From an uncultured Aquimarina sp. (lineage in GTDB: Bacteria > Bacteroidota > Bacteroidia > Flavobacteriales > Flavobacteriaceae): DNA of 64,000 bases. The DNA lies in NCBI GenBank assembly GCA_947498815.1, contig CANMLU010000002.1, positions 124,001-188,000 on the forward strand, read 5' to 3'. Numbering within the stretch: the stretch's first letter is position 1; each line of letters starts with the position of its first letter. A program made the translations under genes and the position numbers. Below the pieces are notes generated by a model. It made no database searches. It was not told the DNA's origin and saw only the letters and a list, made by a program, of their open reading frames with translations. Positions 62,327 to 64,000 of this stretch are shown here, in pieces.

Positions 62327-62752
62327 CTAATTCGTAGCCCAACCTTTTCTAAGAGTTACTCCTCTAACAATTGCTTCCCAACTATTCTTATGAATTTCGA
62401 ATTGAGCTTTATTTAAAAGATCCTTTACATCTTCATTTAATAAATTCACTCGTGCTTTAAGTTTGGACTGCATTTCAGGACCAGTATGCGAACTGGCAAT
62501 TTCGTCTAACTGCTTCATTTTAAAAACATGGTATTTCACTATTAATTGATATTGCTCCCGCAGTTTACCTTGAAGCATCATTTCATCCATTCTGTCTTCA
62601 TACCACAAAGTCTGAAGTTCTTCGTCGTTATGCGTAAACATGTGCACTTTAAACTTTAAATCTTCTTTCTGTTGCTTTGTTAACTCTTGTGCCTGCACAT
62701 TTAAAAAACAAAAGGAAACCAAAAAAACTGTGATAAAATGATTACAATACAT
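62327..62752 (-). CDS. Small secreted helical protein, paralogue C; first gene of the fumarate operon
   Basis: 141 residues from ATG 62752, which yields a signal peptide (MYCNHFITVFLVSFCFLNVQ, cleaved near AQ). A TTG upstream at 62779 lies too close to the predicted transcript start (about 62791). Same three blocks as the proteins at 45760 and 46197: FKVHMFTHNDEELQTLWYED, YQLIVKYHVFKMKQLDEIAS, and LNKAQFEIHKNSWEAIVRGV followed by RKGW. Function unknown. As in the efflux operon, a member of this family occupies the first position of the operon. Confidence 0.8.
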   Translation of the reverse strand: MYCNHFITVFLVSFCFLNVQAQELTKQQKEDLKFKVHMFTHNDEELQTLWYEDRMDEMMLQGKLREQYQLIVKYHVFKMKQLDEIASSHTGPEMQSKLKARVNLLNEDVKDLLNKAQFEIHKNSWEAIVRGVTLRKGWATN

Positions 62753-62797
62753 AGCTATATATAATTTTATAAACAACAATAATATTAGAATTCTTAG

Positions 62798-62888
62798 CGA
62801 AGGTAATTCGATATTAAGATTAAATTTCTAATCATTTAAGTGAAGTAACCTAAATCAAAAGTGAAGTATCCAAACTTAACATTGAAAC
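62798..62888 (-). promoter_or_regulatory. LytTR-type promoter 2: three direct repeats at 21-bp period plus -7 box (fumarate operon)
   Basis: On the plus strand GTGAAGT starts at 62840 and 62861, and TTGAAAC starts at 62882: period exactly 21 bases. On the minus strand TACCTTCG (62798-62805) matches TAnnTTTG with one mismatch. The nearest repeat begins 35 bases from the box, identical to promoter 1. Transcription would start near 62791, about 39 bases before the ATG at 62752. Confidence 0.75.
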
Positions 62889-62964
62889 CTTTTTTGTTAT
62901 AAATTTTGTGATTTTTTATAACCATTTCAAATAATTAACAAAACAATGGACTTTGTTTAAGGGT

Positions 62965-63050
62965 AGCATAATTATTTATGGACAAAGAATCCGAGGTGGT
63001 ATCGTATATGGGAGAGATAACCCACAAAAATGCGTTAACTGTCATACAAT
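62965..63050 (+). pseudogene. Relic of the 5' part of an nrfH gene
   Basis: One frame reads KESEVVSYMG as in intact NrfH (residues 35-44). A two-base insertion then shifts the frame, and the next frame reads DNPQKCVNCHT against DNPQTCVNCHV of NrfH, including the first haem motif. The rest of nrfH is absent. A reading frame that runs across this region is a product of the shift and not a gene. Confidence 0.8.
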
Positions 63051-63052
63051 TA

Positions 63053-63082
63053 CTTCTGGGGTCGTTACTGGGCATGCTTGGT
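63053..63082 (+). pseudogene. Short relic resembling the WWD region of ccsBA
   Basis: About 21 of 23 bases match the stretch of intact ccsBA near 38136-38158, giving FWGRYWAC against SWGRYWAW at the start of the haem-handling motif. Matching stops abruptly after it. The fragment is short, so chance cannot be fully excluded, but its place between nrfH and LytTR relics supports it. Confidence 0.5.
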
Positions 63083-63111
63083 TATTTTACTATAAAGAAC
63101 TATCATCAAAA

Positions 63112-63180
63112 TTATAAATCCACCCATTTCTTAAATCCCGTAGTTTTAGCCATGCTGACAACAATCCGTTCTTTTGAAAC
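63112..63180 (-). pseudogene. Relic of the 3' end of a LytTR response-regulator gene
   Basis: On the minus strand the frame reads KERIVVSMAKTTGFKKWVDL and then stops, against KERIVVSKAKAMGFKKWVDL at the end of the intact regulator at 50356-51117. Nothing upstream of this in the relic matches the regulator. High DNA identity to 50357-50421 indicates recent or purified sequence, not chance. Confidence 0.8.
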
Positions 63181-63222
63181 TCTGTAGCATCATGGTTATA
63201 TCATCACACCATTTATTAGTAA

Positions 63223-63750
63223 TCATTTCAGATGTAATCTAAAGCCAAAAACATGGAGTTCATCTTTCATAAAATCTAAATCTTCAGATCGCTTAAAACC
63301 CATATTTTCATACATTTTCCATGCTATTTGCATCGCATTAGTAGAATGGATGATTACTTGATTAGCTTGCTGAAATTTGGCTTTTTTGATACACTCATTC
63401 GTTAAAAGTTTACCTATACCTGCGCCTCTCGTTAAAGGGTCTACTGCAAGTAATCTAAAACCTGCTGCGTTTTTCTCTTTTGTAGCTGTTCCTCCAGATC
63501 CATAATACTGCATATCACCAAAATATACCACAGCTCCTTTTATTTGGTTATCCGAAGAAACGGCTATCAATAATTCTGTCAAAGGTTTTTGCATTAATTC
63601 TCCTACATTGGAAAGCATTCGATAATATTCTGGTTGTTCGGACGCTTTTGGAAACCCTTCTAACCTGGAATAGACGTCTACCATTAATTTTCCTATAGCA
63701 TCAAATTCTGATGGTTCTGCATTTCGTATAGTATATTTTTGCATATTCAT
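63223..63750 (-). CDS. GNAT-family N-acetyltransferase
   Basis: 175 residues. GNAT landmarks: the central strand FRLLAVDPLTRGAGIGKLLTNECI (about 107-130 in pieces) with the acetyl-CoA loop RGAGIG, and the C-terminal NAMQIAWKMYENMGFKRSED. Soluble, single domain, substrate unknown. Monocistronic by position; next gene upstream ends at 63800. Confidence 0.88.
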   Translation of the reverse strand: MNMQKYTIRNAEPSEFDAIGKLMVDVYSRLEGFPKASEQPEYYRMLSNVGELMQKPLTELLIAVSSDNQIKGAVVYFGDMQYYGSGGTATKEKNAAGFRLLAVDPLTRGAGIGKLLTNECIKKAKFQQANQVIIHSTNAMQIAWKMYENMGFKRSEDLDFMKDELHVFGFRLHLK

Positions 63751-63799
63751 CGTTGGACTGTTACTTTATCGTAAATTAATCTTGTTAAATGTATGCATC

Positions 63800-64000
63800 T
63801 TATTTCCATTCCTGTTTTGCAGCTTCCAGATCTTTCCTAAATTCTTCATTTAAAGACATTTTTGTTAGCATTTTATGTGCTAGTACCCTGGCCCCTTCTT
63901 CATCACTTGGATAATGAATGCCCATAATTTCTCTGGATTCTCCAACCTCGTATGCTACTTCCAGAAATTCCTTTCTTTTCTCAGGAATTAGTTCACTCCA
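63800..64000 (-). CDS. C-terminal part of a PAP2-like phosphatase (truncated by window edge)
   Basis: 66 codons plus stop, open to the window end. Reads VAYEVGESREIMGIHYPSDE, then EGARVLAHKMLTKM. The SRxxxGxHYxSD pattern is motif 3 of PAP2 / class A acid phosphatases, with the catalytic-relay histidine and aspartate. The N-terminal part with motifs 1 and 2 is outside the window. Confidence 0.75.
   Translation of the reverse strand, partial: WSELIPEKRKEFLEVAYEVGESREIMGIHYPSDEEGARVLAHKMLTKMSLNEEFRKDLEAAKQEWK

Noticed and set aside
62978-63187. 69-codon plus-strand frame starting MDKESEVVSYMGE
   Set aside because: It runs across a frameshifted nrfH relic and then antisense to the LytTR relic; it is not a gene.
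1-64000. tRNA, rRNA, insertion sequences, integrase or phage genes
   Set aside because: None was seen; gaps are short and hold regulatory sites, relics or nothing recognisable. A covariance-model search was not possible here.

Overview
The window looks like chromosome from a marine member of the Flavobacteriaceae (Bacteroidota). The DNA is AT-rich. Promoters carry the Bacteroidota -7 box TAnnTTTG. Typical gene families are present: TonB receptors with a carboxypeptidase-like N-terminal domain, DUF4374 lipoproteins, LytTR/LytS pairs, and the fused CcsBA protein. No rRNA, tRNA, CRISPR array, insertion sequence or phage was seen. The genus is not resolved; an Aquimarina- or Tenacibaculum-like relative is only a guess.

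Layout. 1-4.4 kb: a truncated membrane protein, a small c-type cytochrome, an SLC12-type transporter, a cold-shock gene, and an overlooked 58-residue double-glycine-leader peptide. 4.4-20.0 kb: two siderophore-uptake modules in tandem, each with a TonB receptor, DUF4374 lipoprotein and PepSY membrane protein, and each next to a divergent AraC-type regulator. The arrangement resembles XusABC of Bacteroides. 20.0-28.4 kb: a seven-gene operon for a DesABCD-like hydroxamate siderophore (decarboxylase, N-hydroxylase, exporter, acyltransferase, NIS synthetase). It ends in a membrane acyltransferase-like protein and an RpfF-like crotonase. Related sequence motifs lie upstream of both receptor genes and the biosynthetic operon, suggesting one AraC-controlled regulon.

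28.6-31.6 kb: a LytTR/LytS pair with two membrane proteins. 31.9-38.5 kb: a trypsin-like protease, nitrite ammonification (NrfH, NrfA) and the cytochrome c assembly factor CcsBA. 38.5-46.6 kb: an RND efflux operon with an unusual substrate-binding-domain/TolC fusion, two small secreted proteins and a potassium channel. 47-50.4 kb: outer-membrane proteins, a TerB-like protein and a metallo-beta-lactamase-fold enzyme. 50.4-53.5 kb: a second LytTR/LytS pair and a lipoprotein operon headed by two tiny genes. 53.9-62.8 kb: a long operon that can convert asparagine to aspartate to fumarate and then respire fumarate (asparaginase, AspA, Dcu exchanger, fumarate reductase CAB, porin). 63.2-64 kb: an acetyltransferase and a truncated PAP2-like phosphatase.

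The most interesting signals are not single genes. (1) Two operons, fumarate respiration and the tiny-gene/lipoprotein operon, share one promoter design: three direct repeats spaced exactly 21 bp, with a -7 box exactly 35 bp away. This fits LytTR-type binding and ties the nearby two-component system to anaerobic metabolism. (2) An RpfF-like DSF-synthase homologue sits in the siderophore operon. (3) Relics of nrfH, ccsBA and the LytTR gene lie concatenated at 63 kb, and a collapsed protease relic lies at 46.9 kb; all have intact counterparts in this window. (4) An orphan bacteriocin-like precursor lies at 3.9-4.1 kb.
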